Positions 1 through 6,383 of a DNA stretch of 7,456 nt are shown here, piece after piece. This stretch comes from an uncultured Gammaproteobacteria bacterium. Lineage in GTDB: Bacteria; Pseudomonadota; Gammaproteobacteria; Pseudomonadales; Azotimanducaceae_A. The stretch spans positions 1 through 7,456 of the forward strand of contig CAJWGQ010000143.1 in the NCBI GenBank assembly GCA_913041025.1, given 5' to 3'. Position numbers and translations under genes: made by a program. The notes beneath the pieces were generated by a model. It worked only from the letters and a program-made list of their open reading frames with translations. It had not been told where the DNA came from and made no database searches. Every line of letters begins with the position of its first letter. Position 1 is the stretch's first letter.

Positions 1-1374
1 GGCAATTTCCAGTTCTTGTGTTCTTTCCTTAACTAGGTCATCGAGTGCTGAATATTGGGTTTCAAGCTCTTTAGACAATGATGAAAACGACTTGGCGAAT
101 AAATTGGTGACCCCATCTTCGTCAACTTCAAAACTCTGTCTGGCCTCTGACTCCCGACTTTTGGTGATTTCTTGTTCCAACTCTTCGATCGTGACATGCA
201 TTGATTGTCTTCGCTCTGACGGAAGCAAATCTGTCAAGGCTTGGGTTTGCTGAAGGATTTCTTCTTGCTGTGCGATTTTTCTTTTATTGGCTTCAAACTG
301 CAGTTCATTGAATGCCACAATGCTTGTTCGAAATGAGTCAATGGCCTCTGATATTTGTCCGACTTCGTCCTCTCTAGTTTTTTCAATTTTCGCACTTAGG
401 TCTCCGCTGGCCAGAGATTTGAGAACGTCAATGGCCTCTCTGAGAGGAAGTAATCTTCTTCTCAAGAGGAAAAACAAAACAACCCCAGCCAAGCCTAGAA
501 ATGCCGTCGCACTTAGAATCGCCTGCATCAGATATTTTTGGCTATCGGATATGACTTTATTTACGTCTTTCGCAAAAACAATAGAGCTTGCCTCTTCAAC
601 AAGCTCAAACGCTCTCCTTGAGGCTGTATAGAAATTACCGCCTATCTCGGTAACAGTACTTTCTCCAATACCGAGATTCAGGCTATCCAACTCGTTGGAA
701 TAGTCTGAAAGGACATTGGGAGATGATTTTAGCCTGCTAGGCAGATAGATGACCGAACCTGAGTCATCCTCAAAGATGTCGATTAAGTTTTGAATTGATA
801 AGCCGTAATAGACATAAGCTAGGACAGTTGCATTGGAATAGATAGGAAAAACTATGAATTGCTGAATATCATTGTCTGTAGATATAAACCCCTTAATCAG
901 AGATTTTTCTAGCTCCTTTTGAGTTAGTTTAAGAGCTATTTTTTTGAAGTTGTCTACGTTCTCTTCTGGACGACGATCAAACCCTTTTAGAACTTTTCCA
1001 GCCCGGTCGAAAATAACTAGCGTGTCCAGAGTTTTATTTTCTGCTAGTCGATTAAATTGTGGCTCGATCGCGATCTCTATTCGTCTTGGATTTTGACTCT
1101 GTACGGCCGCGATGGGGCTTCTTCTGCCCCTCAGCTTCCATATGGATGGTCTGCCAGGGTCCGAGTCGAACGCATAATATTCCATTCTCTGGTAAAGAGA
1201 ATCTCTCGTTTTGTCGAATAGGATACTCTCAGCTGAAAAAATCTCCTGAGCTAAAGTTTGCTGAGTCTGGTCGCGTAATAACACATTTTCCGAGAGTACA
1301 ATAACGATCGCTAAGACAATCGAGATGATAAATAGAGCGGTTACCTGAAACAGTATTGAACTAGCCTTTGTCAA
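1..1374 (-). CDS. Membrane sensor protein with HAMP domain, C-terminal part outside window
   Basis: The frame is open for 458 codons to the window edge, so the protein is cut at its C-terminus. Residues about 8-28 are a hydrophobic first membrane segment. About 30-282 form an extracytoplasmic sensor region containing a Cache-like stretch near 118-130 (LVIFDRAGKVLKG). Residues 283-304 are a second membrane segment ending in a positive RRR. Residues 305-357 are a HAMP linker (LASGDLSAKI, then DEVGQI). Charged heptad-like coiled coil follows at 358-385 and 430-458, ending in VKERTQELE, a stretch often found just before a histidine kinase, GGDEF or cyclase domain. That output domain is not in the window, so the type of signalling protein is undecided. 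No ATG lies between the in-frame stop at 1414-1416 and the first membrane segment. TTG 1374 gives a sensible N-terminus (TKASSILFQVTALFI) and has a weak GGGAC upstream. The gene is divergent from the cytochrome gene, which may be under shared control. Confidence 0.85.
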   Translation of the reverse strand, partial: MTKASSILFQVTALFIISIVLAIVIVLSENVLLRDQTQQTLAQEIFSAESILFDKTRDSLYQRMEYYAFDSDPGRPSIWKLRGRRSPIAAVQSQNPRRIEIAIEPQFNRLAENKTLDTLVIFDRAGKVLKGFDRRPEENVDNFKKIALKLTQKELEKSLIKGFISTDNDIQQFIVFPIYSNATVLAYVYYGLSIQNLIDIFEDDSGSVIYLPSRLKSSPNVLSDYSNELDSLNLGIGESTVTEIGGNFYTASRRAFELVEEASSIVFAKDVNKVISDSQKYLMQAILSATAFLGLAGVVLFFLLRRRLLPLREAIDVLKSLASGDLSAKIEKTREDEVGQISEAIDSFRTSIVAFNELQFEANKRKIAQQEEILQQTQALTDLLPSERRQSMHVTIEELEQEITKSRESEARQSFEVDEDGVTNLFAKSFSSLSKELETQYSALDDLVKERTQELEIA

Positions 1375-1425
1375 TTGACTTGTCCCGAATTGCCGAAAAA
1401 TGTAAATTGCACGTTAGTAACGCTC

Positions 1426-1447
1426 CCACTAATAATTACTGTAGTGG
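1426..1447. promoter_or_regulatory. Dyad CCACTA-N10-TAGTGG in divergent intergenic region
   Basis: A perfect 6-bp inverted repeat, with arms at 1426-1431 and 1442-1447 and a 10-bp AT-rich spacer, lies between the divergent sensor and cytochrome genes, 20 bp before the cytochrome ATG. Arm length and spacing suit a dimeric repressor or activator site. A weak plus-strand promoter can be drawn through it (TTGCAC at 1407-1412 and AATAAT at 1431-1436, 18 bp apart), which would place the dyad over the -10 and start point. Both readings are inference; a 6-bp dyad can arise by chance. Confidence 0.3.
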
Positions 1448-1454
1448 AAAAGAA

Positions 1455-1459
1455 AGGGA
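1455..1459 (+). promoter_or_regulatory. Ribosome binding site of the cytochrome gene
   Basis: AGGGA lies 7 bases before ATG 1467, within a purine-rich run (1448-1462). It decides the start: a longer open frame reaches back to a TTG at 1368, but that would add 33 residues in front of an evident signal peptide and would overlap the start of the divergent sensor gene. Confidence 0.7.
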
Positions 1460-1466
1460 AAGTCTC

Positions 1467-2012
1467 ATGAAATACGCACTTGTACCAATGCACTGGGTGC
1501 TCTCTAGTACTATTGTATTATTTTGCTCGTTTGCTCATACCTCTCAATTTGGGGATGTGGACCTATACGAACTCGGGAAAAAAGTATACACAACTGGAGC
1601 AGAAAGCTGTCAAACTTGCCATGGAATAAACGGTTCGGGAACACCGAGATCTAAGGTTGATCTTGGGGACCCTACTTCCTGGAAAGCCTTCGAATATGAA
1701 ACCGCCCTAAAAAACACTGGATTGGTAATGAATTCAGATGCAGTGGCTCAAGCGGTTATTTCTTTAGGCGGCCGAGGATGGAACGAACAAAACTTTTCTA
1801 AACTAAGAGCTCATCTCACTCGCCCGGATCAGACCCCTCAGCCTTTTGATGAAAATATGGTAGGACTCAGCGGGCCGAACAAGAAACTATTAATTACTCA
1901 CGTGAGACGTTTGTTAAGAAAATCCGGTTTACCTAAAGCAAGTCCAAAGGAAATCGAAGATTTGCTGTCAGCTTCTGCGTTAACTTACATTAAGGAAGAG
2001 TTCGTTAAATAG
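1467..2012 (+). CDS. Secreted mono-haem c-type cytochrome
   Basis: This 181-residue protein begins with a signal peptide (MKYALVPMHWVLSSTIVLF), likely cleaved near SFA at residue 23, so it should act in the periplasm or at the outer face of the membrane. One haem attachment motif, CQTCH, lies at residues 48-52, in the context GxxVYTTGAESCQTCHG typical of class I cytochrome c. Candidate axial methionines are M88 (LVMNSD) and M131 (NMVGLSG); which one binds the iron is not clear. The region after about residue 135 (a K/R-rich helix and LPKASPKEIEDLL) is an extension that I do not recognise. An electron-carrier role is the family expectation; its partner oxidoreductase is not identifiable. The gene stands alone on the plus strand, divergent from the HAMP sensor and only 9 bp from the convergent SDR stop. 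No clear intrinsic terminator is visible between them. Confidence 0.85.
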   Translation: MKYALVPMHWVLSSTIVLFCSFAHTSQFGDVDLYELGKKVYTTGAESCQTCHGINGSGTPRSKVDLGDPTSWKAFEYETALKNTGLVMNSDAVAQAVISLGGRGWNEQNFSKLRAHLTRPDQTPQPFDENMVGLSGPNKKLLITHVRRLLRKSGLPKASPKEIEDLLSASALTYIKEEFVK

Positions 2013-2021
2013 TTTCACTTT

Positions 2022-3011
2022 TTAACCTTCTGATTCGTTCAGTCGTCGGATTTCCTTGAACATCGCCCCTTTGAGGATGGAAGTAGGATGTCCCTGAGCT
2101 CTTTCATCAAAAGCGTCTGAATTATCCAATTCAAGGTCCTCTAAATTCTGAAAACGCTCTCGTATAATGTTTTTCGCTTCAAAGGGATAATCGTGTTCGA
2201 CGTAGGGCTTCACATTATCGGTTACTAAATAAAACTTCCCCTGTTTCAGCAAATCAAACACCTGTTTCGCGTGATTTTCTGGTGTCATTGCAAACGCGCT
2301 AGAAGTGGGACTAAGCTGTTTCACCTCAAGGTCTGAATCGCCCTGTGAGGCGTTCTTATTGACCAAACTGGATGCCATTAAAGATGAAGCCACTATGCAA
2401 GGACATAGGACGCAAACTCTGATTTGAGGGGATTTTTTAGCAATTTCAAAGGAGAGAGACTCCGATAGAGCCACAACCGCGTGTTTACTGGCCTGATAAG
2501 ATGCAGCTCCCCCATCGCCTCGGACCAGGCCTCCTACGGAAGCTGTGGAACAGAATACGCTTTCCGTGGTTTGGCGTTGAAGCAGAGGCACAAAAACCTT
2601 GGCGGTGGCAACCACGCCCAACACATTTACGTTAAGGGTGATCTCCCAGTCTTCGAGAGAACTTTTTAATATGGTGTTGTTGAAAATCACACCTGCGTTC
2701 GCAAAGACCATTCCGATCGGATGATCGGTCATTTTCTCGTCTACAACTTGAACGACCTTTTCCAGCTCTTCAATTTTAGTCACATCACATTGAACTCCAA
2801 TCACTTGCTGTTCAGGTGCCAACTCCCTGAGTTTTTCGCATGCCGCCTCTACCACACTTAAATGAAGATCAACCAATACGACATGCATACCTAGCTCCAA
2901 GGCCGCGTGCTTGGCAATACCCCACCCAATGCCATTATTACCGGCTCCAGTGATTACTGCGATTTGACCCTTGAATTGCTGTAAATTCAGTTCGCCCTGT
3001 TGTTTACTCAT
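2022..3011 (-). CDS. Short-chain dehydrogenase/reductase (SDR), classical type with C-terminal extension
   Basis: This is a 329-residue NAD(P)-dependent oxidoreductase with a Rossmann fold. The cofactor motif TGAGNNGIG is at residues 21-29. An acidic residue closing strand beta-2 (D48, in VLVDLH) suggests NAD rather than NADP preference. D76-V77 and NAG (105-107) are present. The catalytic set is N129, S158, Y172 and K176 (YQASK). After about residue 240 there is an 80-90 residue tail, longer than the usual 250-residue SDR, with a DLLKQGKFYLVTD stretch seen in larger SDRs. The substrate is unknown; alcohol or ketone conversion is the family reaction. It lies 71 bp downstream of the nitroreductase-like gene on the same strand, so the two may be co-transcribed. 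The ribosome site is poor: GTAGGG abuts ATG 3011 and a GAGG lies about 11 bases upstream. ATG 3011 nevertheless gives the expected N-terminus ahead of the glycine motif. Confidence 0.93.
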   Translation of the reverse strand: MSKQQGELNLQQFKGQIAVITGAGNNGIGWGIAKHAALELGMHVVLVDLHLSVVEAACEKLRELAPEQQVIGVQCDVTKIEELEKVVQVVDEKMTDHPIGMVFANAGVIFNNTILKSSLEDWEITLNVNVLGVVATAKVFVPLLQRQTTESVFCSTASVGGLVRGDGGAASYQASKHAVVALSESLSFEIAKKSPQIRVCVLCPCIVASSLMASSLVNKNASQGDSDLEVKQLSPTSSAFAMTPENHAKQVFDLLKQGKFYLVTDNVKPYVEHDYPFEAKNIIRERFQNLEDLELDNSDAFDERAQGHPTSILKGAMFKEIRRLNESEG

Positions 3012-3082
3012 CCCTACTAAGACCTCAAATGGAAGAATTGATCTAACTACCGTGACCGACTAGCTGAACCTTTGTCCAATAA

Positions 3083-3523
3083 CTAGACAGGCTCGGCAAC
3101 AAATACAGGTATTACTCGGTCAGTTTTAGCCTGATATTCTTCGTAAGGAGGATAAGCTTCGACACTTGCGTCCCATAAGGATTGACGTTCCGCATCATCG
3201 CTTACCTCACGTACCTTCATCTTGGTGATTTCATGTTTGTCTCGGATTTCAACATCTGGGTTTGCGCGTAAGTTATAGACCCAGACAGGATTCTTGGGCT
3301 GCCCACCCATGGAGCCGATTAACACGTAGCTGTTGTCCACCTTGACTCGCATCAACGGTATTTTGCGTATGCCTCCCGTCTTATTCCCCACGTGAGTGAC
3401 AATGATGCATGGCAGACCGCTATCGAGGAGTGTAGTGCCTTTTTCACCATTGGTTCCCTCGTAGACCTCGACTTGTTTTCGAACCCAATCAATTGTTGGT
3501 GGTAGATAATCTCTTTCTGTCAT
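3083..3523 (-). CDS. Deazaflavin (F420)-dependent nitroreductase family protein
   Basis: This 146-residue protein matches the Ddn/TIGR00026 family of split-barrel F420H2-dependent reductases. Motifs in order are VTHVGNKTGGIRKIPLMRV (residues 42-60, the family's TxGRKSGxxRxxPL), GGQPKNPVWVYNLRANPDVE (73-92, equivalent to GGxxxxPxWYxNLxxNP), and Y130 with TDRVIPVF (134-141). Length and motif order suit a complete protein. In actinobacteria these enzymes reduce nitro groups, enones or quinones using F420H2. Outside that phylum the cofactor is less certain, and some relatives may use another flavin or none. The gene heads a minus-strand pair with the SDR and is divergent from a PhyH dioxygenase, which suggests shared small-molecule redox work. 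The start at ATG 3523 has a weak GAGAG-type ribosome site and a TATAAT box about 80 bp upstream. Confidence 0.88.
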   Translation of the reverse strand: MTERDYLPPTIDWVRKQVEVYEGTNGEKGTTLLDSGLPCIIVTHVGNKTGGIRKIPLMRVKVDNSYVLIGSMGGQPKNPVWVYNLRANPDVEIRDKHEITKMKVREVSDDAERQSLWDASVEAYPPYEEYQAKTDRVIPVFVAEPV

Positions 3524-3601
3524 TAATATCTCTCATCTCTTTGTCTTTTTCTAGAGTAGCACTCTTGTGAACTCTCTTCCTACTACCGGGGGACGAAATT
3601 G

Positions 3602-3630
3602 ATTATAGGAAACCGGAAGGTTACGATCGA
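3602..3630 (-). promoter_or_regulatory. Candidate promoter for the nitroreductase-SDR pair
   Basis: Read on the minus strand, a perfect -10 box TATAAT (3602-3607) is preceded after 17 bp by TCGATC (3625-3630), a weak match to TTGACA. Transcription would begin near 3595, giving a leader of about 70 bases before ATG 3523. The same 140-bp gap must also hold the promoter for the divergent plus-strand dioxygenase, for which I see no convincing boxes. Confidence 0.4.
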
Positions 3631-3654
3631 AAGGAAAGAAGGGAGCCATTTAAT

Positions 3655-3658
3655 GGAG
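3655..3658 (+). promoter_or_regulatory. Ribosome binding site of the first PhyH dioxygenase
   Basis: GGAG, 5 bases before ATG 3664 within GGAGAGGAT, supports that start. It keeps a charged N-terminal helix of about 45 residues that would otherwise be doubtful. Confidence 0.7.
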
Positions 3659-3663
3659 AGGAT

Positions 3664-4641
3664 ATGAGGAAGGAGCAACCAGCAGTAGAGAAGACAGCTA
3701 GTGAGGACGATGAAAGGCAAGCGCAGAGCAAGAAATTCAAGAACCTATTAATCAAAAACGAAGAAGCCATTCACAAGTCTCGCCAGGAAAGTATTAAAAG
3801 TCTTGGACTAAACAAATACATTGCAGAGCTAGAGATGAACGGATATACCGTTGTTCCGCCCTCTGTTACGGGTGTTTCCATTGCTGAAATCGATCATTTA
3901 ACCGATTTGTTGTTAAAAAAATCGGAAGAGCTAATTGGCTGTCCGTTCAGTGTCGAATCAGGACCAGAAGCGGAACTCGACTACGGTGATTACCCAGGCA
4001 CCTTAGAACTAATGTCGGGCGTTAAGCCTGCTCAGTTTCAGCTAATGCAATTGTGTACTTTTGATCGTGCTTTTCGCGATTTAGCCATCAACCCAGTCGC
4101 CATTGCACTCATGGAGTATTTGATTCAACCAGAATCAACTCGTTTTAGCTCACATAATTGCTTTGTTAAATGGAAAGGCGACGGATACGGGGAATCTCTT
4201 GGGTTGCACTGTGACCAAGCTGGCGTACCCCTACCTTGGGGGCGTATCTCACTCAATGCGAATACGAATTGGTGTTTAACCGAATATACTTTGGAAAACG
4301 GCCCACTAGCCGTTGTGCCTGGCTCTCACCATAGAAACAGTCACCCAGTCATGCCTGGCGCTACGGAGGAAGCGATACCCATCGAGTGCCCCAAAGGCTC
4401 ACTAATAGCATTTCATGGGCAGCTTTGGCACGGCGCCTACCCAAAGAAATCTGATGGCTTGAGAATTACTATCTCAAACTATTATCGTCACGCTTCCATA
4501 TCTCCCCAGGACGATATTCCTAACCATTTCCCTCAGGAGTTGGCCGAAGACTGCTCAGATCCCGATACGTTCAGGCGCCTGGCCGGATTTGGCACGCCTT
4601 ACCAATCTCAAGTGTTACCGGTGCCCAAAGCCGTAAAATAA
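3664..4641 (+). CDS. PhyH-family Fe(II)/2-oxoglutarate dioxygenase (first copy)
   Basis: This is a 325-residue member of the phytanoyl-CoA dioxygenase-like family, non-haem iron enzymes that hydroxylate a substrate while converting 2-oxoglutarate to succinate. The iron triad is H182-x-D184 (LHCDQAG) and H256 (LWHGAYP). R267 (GLRITI), 11 residues after the distal His, is the expected 2-oxoglutarate carboxylate ligand. The core strands GPLAVVPGSHHRN (213-225) and KGSLIAFHGQLWHG (244-257) are typical of the family's double-stranded helix. Residues 1-45 are a Lys/Glu/Gln-rich helical segment without a recognised domain. There is no signal peptide, so it should act in the cytoplasm. The substrate is unknown; the family covers fatty acyl-CoAs, ectoine, aminoglycosides and other small molecules. 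It is the only plus-strand gene in this block, divergent from the nitroreductase gene and convergent with the RidA gene 17 bp away. Confidence 0.93.
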   Translation: MRKEQPAVEKTASEDDERQAQSKKFKNLLIKNEEAIHKSRQESIKSLGLNKYIAELEMNGYTVVPPSVTGVSIAEIDHLTDLLLKKSEELIGCPFSVESGPEAELDYGDYPGTLELMSGVKPAQFQLMQLCTFDRAFRDLAINPVAIALMEYLIQPESTRFSSHNCFVKWKGDGYGESLGLHCDQAGVPLPWGRISLNANTNWCLTEYTLENGPLAVVPGSHHRNSHPVMPGATEEAIPIECPKGSLIAFHGQLWHGAYPKKSDGLRITISNYYRHASISPQDDIPNHFPQELAEDCSDPDTFRRLAGFGTPYQSQVLPVPKAVK

Positions 4642-4658
4642 CTCCTTAAATCTTGAAT

Positions 4659-5045
4659 TTATGGTTGTCTCGCGGTTACTCGTATCTCGACTCGTGCATT
4701 CGGCATGGCTAATTCCGTGGTGCCAATAGCACTCCAAGCGGGATAGGGATCTGATAAGAATTCGTCTTTGACTTGCACGAAAGCCATGATGTGCTCCTGC
4801 ATGCCCACGTGATAGCTCGTAAAATCCAATATGTCAGTGAGCTCAGCACCTGCTGCTTGCAAGGTATACTGTATACCCTCCCAGGCCGCCCGAAATTCGT
4901 CTTCGGCTTTGTCAGGCACTTTACCGTCAACGGTCCCTATTACTCCTGAACACATGATCAAACCATTGTGTTTTACTGCGGGAGCAAAGTGCATACGTTC
5001 ATAAGTTTTTTTTAAGCCCTCAGGGACTACAATGTCAATTGTCAT
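4659..5045 (-). CDS. RidA/YjgF/UK114-family protein lacking the catalytic arginine
   Basis: This 128-residue protein has the length and fold pattern of the trimeric Rid family: hydrophobic N-terminal strands (LIMCSGVIG, residues 29-37), a central helix (FRAAWEGIQYTLQAAG, 51-66), DILDFTSYHV (71-80), and the C-terminal signature YPAWSAIGTTELAMPNARVE (101-120). RidA deaminases carry Arg in the PAR(S/T) position, where it binds the carboxylate of the enamine/imine substrate; here that residue is W104, while the conserved Glu of VEI (E120) is kept. The family includes subgroups without this Arg that do not hydrolyse 2-aminoacrylate, so a RidA-like imine deaminase role should not be assumed. It may act on another intermediate or serve as a binding protein beside the dioxygenase. 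ATG 5045 is preceded by AGAGAAGA, a modest ribosome site. It lies downstream of the second dioxygenase on the same strand but after a 154-bp gap, so it probably has its own promoter. Confidence 0.9.
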   Translation of the reverse strand: MTIDIVVPEGLKKTYERMHFAPAVKHNGLIMCSGVIGTVDGKVPDKAEDEFRAAWEGIQYTLQAAGAELTDILDFTSYHVGMQEHIMAFVQVKDEFLSDPYPAWSAIGTTELAMPNARVEIRVTARQP

Positions 5046-5116
5046 GTCGATTCTTCTCTTTGAATTGATATTACGGTTAGATTAAGTGAAAGGCGGTCAA
5101 ATAAGCTAGTGCCTAA

Positions 5117-5145
5117 ATTTTATTTTTCTATTGGTGCCAGGCTAA
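5117..5145 (-). promoter_or_regulatory. Weak candidate promoter for the RidA-family gene
   Basis: Read on the minus strand, TAAAAT (5117-5122) is 17 bp after TTAGCC (5140-5145). This is one mismatch from the -10 consensus and three from the -35 consensus. The -35 element overlaps the palindrome GCTAATTAGC, which could act as an operator. The region is AT-rich, so chance matches are easy. Confidence 0.25.
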
Positions 5146-5184
5146 TTAGCGACTTTATTAACGATAATATAGTTAAATAAAGTC
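5141..5184. repeat. Palindrome plus adjacent inverted repeat in the gap between the second dioxygenase and ridA-like gene
   Basis: Two symmetric elements abut: a perfect 10-bp palindrome GCTAATTAGC (5141-5150), then an inverted repeat with 9-bp arms GACTTTATT (5151-5159) and AATAAAGTC (5176-5184). The second extends inward by AAC/GTT with one bulged A, around a 9-base AT loop. In the transcript of the upstream dioxygenase the hairpin would form 16 bases after its stop. It is AT-rich and no T run follows directly on that strand, so it is a poor intrinsic terminator. It may be a transcript-end stabiliser or an operator. Confidence 0.5.
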
Positions 5185-5199
5185 ACCTATCTCATTGTT

Positions 5200-6339
5200 T
5201 TATAGTGTTATATCTTCTTGCCAATATTCCTGGTCTTCCTTTGCAATTTCTGCCCGACTCACATCATTCCATTGTGCATTGCCTAGATAACTACCTTGAT
5301 AATTAAATCCAACTTCCTTGGGGTATTTTTGTGCTCTTGCGTTGATCGCAAGTGGGATCATTCTACTTCGCTTCAGCACATAATCATCGGTATAAGTGAT
5401 GTCTTTGGTTTTTCCTGGAACCTTAAAAGCGTGCACGTTGATCGTAGTCGCTCCAATGGCTGAATCTCGTTTATGAAAGCCAAAGAGTATCGTGATCCTG
5501 CGTTGTGTCGAGTGATTTGGAAAGGAGCCGTGAAGAGAGCTTCTGTTGACGATGGCGCAATCGCCAGGTTGCATCATGACTGGAACTGCTCCCTTTATTT
5601 GTGTTGAGATCGCCGGAAACTCACCGCCCTGGTGTAGCAACCAATTTCGATGGCTGCCCGGCAAGACCCAAAGTCCGTTATTTGAATCGCATTCAGTGCA
5701 GGCAACGGACAAGTTAAAACCGTGAGTCTTGCCAGTGCCGTCCTCGTTTTCTAGGCTACACCCTTGATCATCCCAATGAGTGCGACCATCTTGATGCCAA
5801 GGAGTCGCAGGACCTTCGCTAGCAGCCTTATGAAAAATCCCCTCGTGAAACGGCACGAAATCAGATCCGTTAATTCCGGCAGCTATGGATAGAATCTTGG
5901 GGTGCGCGTAAGCCCTTAAAGCAGAATCCATCATCATTAGTGGGTGAGAGAGTAAACCAACTGTCGGTAGTTTCTGGCTTGAGGTCTCTTCGGTTTTTGT
6001 CTGATCAAAGGGGTTGTCCTCTCTTGAGAACGAGAGAGAGTAGTACCCCGGAAACTTCACCAATGCTCCATGTTTGTCGTATAGCCCTTTCCGTGAGGTA
6101 GGCGCATTTTCCAACAGGCCATCGAACTCGAAAATTAATTCTTCGACTTCATCAACATCGAGAACATCAGTAAATACGTAAAATCCGGTACGCTGGTAAG
6201 CTTCAATAATCGATGCGTCTAGATTGCCCGCTTCATCTAGCTTAACAGGCCCCCTATTACCCAACTCTAACGCTCTTTTCGATCCAGCTTTGGAATACGA
6301 CAGCCAATCTCTCGAATCTTCCTCTATTTTTATTTGCAT
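5200..6339 (-). CDS. PhyH-family Fe(II)/2-oxoglutarate dioxygenase (second copy)
   Basis: This 379-residue PhyH-type dioxygenase has the iron ligands H182-x-D184 (TPWHQDGRTHWDD) and H270 (SSLHGSFPNHS), and R281, 11 residues after the distal His, for 2-oxoglutarate. The block HGSFPNHSTQRRITILFGFH is a near-textbook PhyH signature. VLPGSHRNWLL (225-235) and QPGDCAIVNRSSLHG (257-271) are the preceding core strands. The N-terminus (AYQRTGFYVFTDVLDVDEVEELI) also fits the family. Apart from these motifs it looks little like the plus-strand dioxygenase, so the two are probably not a recent duplication. No export signal is present and the substrate is unknown. An open frame reaches back 8 codons to TTG 6363, but GGGAGG sits 5 bases before ATG 6339, so I take the ATG. 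The gene follows the MOSC gene on the same strand after 55 bp and has a candidate promoter at the MOSC 3' end. Confidence 0.94.
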   Translation of the reverse strand: MQIKIEEDSRDWLSYSKAGSKRALELGNRGPVKLDEAGNLDASIIEAYQRTGFYVFTDVLDVDEVEELIFEFDGLLENAPTSRKGLYDKHGALVKFPGYYSLSFSREDNPFDQTKTEETSSQKLPTVGLLSHPLMMMDSALRAYAHPKILSIAAGINGSDFVPFHEGIFHKAASEGPATPWHQDGRTHWDDQGCSLENEDGTGKTHGFNLSVACTECDSNNGLWVLPGSHRNWLLHQGGEFPAISTQIKGAVPVMMQPGDCAIVNRSSLHGSFPNHSTQRRITILFGFHKRDSAIGATTINVHAFKVPGKTKDITYTDDYVLKRSRMIPLAINARAQKYPKEVGFNYQGSYLGNAQWNDVSRAEIAKEDQEYWQEDITL

Positions 6340-6344
6340 TGCCG

Positions 6345-6350
6345 CCTCCC
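6345..6350 (-). promoter_or_regulatory. Strong ribosome binding site of the second PhyH dioxygenase
   Basis: GGGAGG within AAAGGGAGGCGGCA, 5 bases before ATG 6339, is the best Shine-Dalgarno match in the window. It selects the ATG over the in-frame TTG at 6363, which would place this site inside the coding region. Confidence 0.8.
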
Positions 6351-6383
6351 TTTCGACTAACAAATCACCTAAAGCACCTATTT

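Noticed and set aside
287..631. Plus-strand open frame of 114 codons
   Set aside because: It lies antisense to the sensor gene, whose continuous frame encodes a clear membrane segment and HAMP domain; the plus-strand translation has no recognisable domain.
1059..1304. Plus-strand open frame of 81 codons
   Set aside because: Antisense to the N-terminal part of the sensor gene, with no ribosome site or family features.
1368..1466. N-terminal extension of the cytochrome gene from TTG 1368
   Set aside because: It would put 33 polar residues in front of a signal peptide and overlap the divergent gene; a good ribosome site supports ATG 1467.
3553..3565. Short hairpin AGAGT-AGC-ACTCT in the nitroreductase leader
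   Set aside because: A 5-bp stem is too short to call a regulatory structure.
4646..4660. Inverted repeat TAAAT-CTTGA-ATTTA between the convergent dioxygenase and Rid genes
   Set aside because: A 5-bp all-AT stem with no T run is not a credible terminator.
4709..4930. Second minus-strand frame of 73 codons inside the Rid gene
   Set aside because: It is an alternative frame of the well-supported Rid-family sequence and has no family features.
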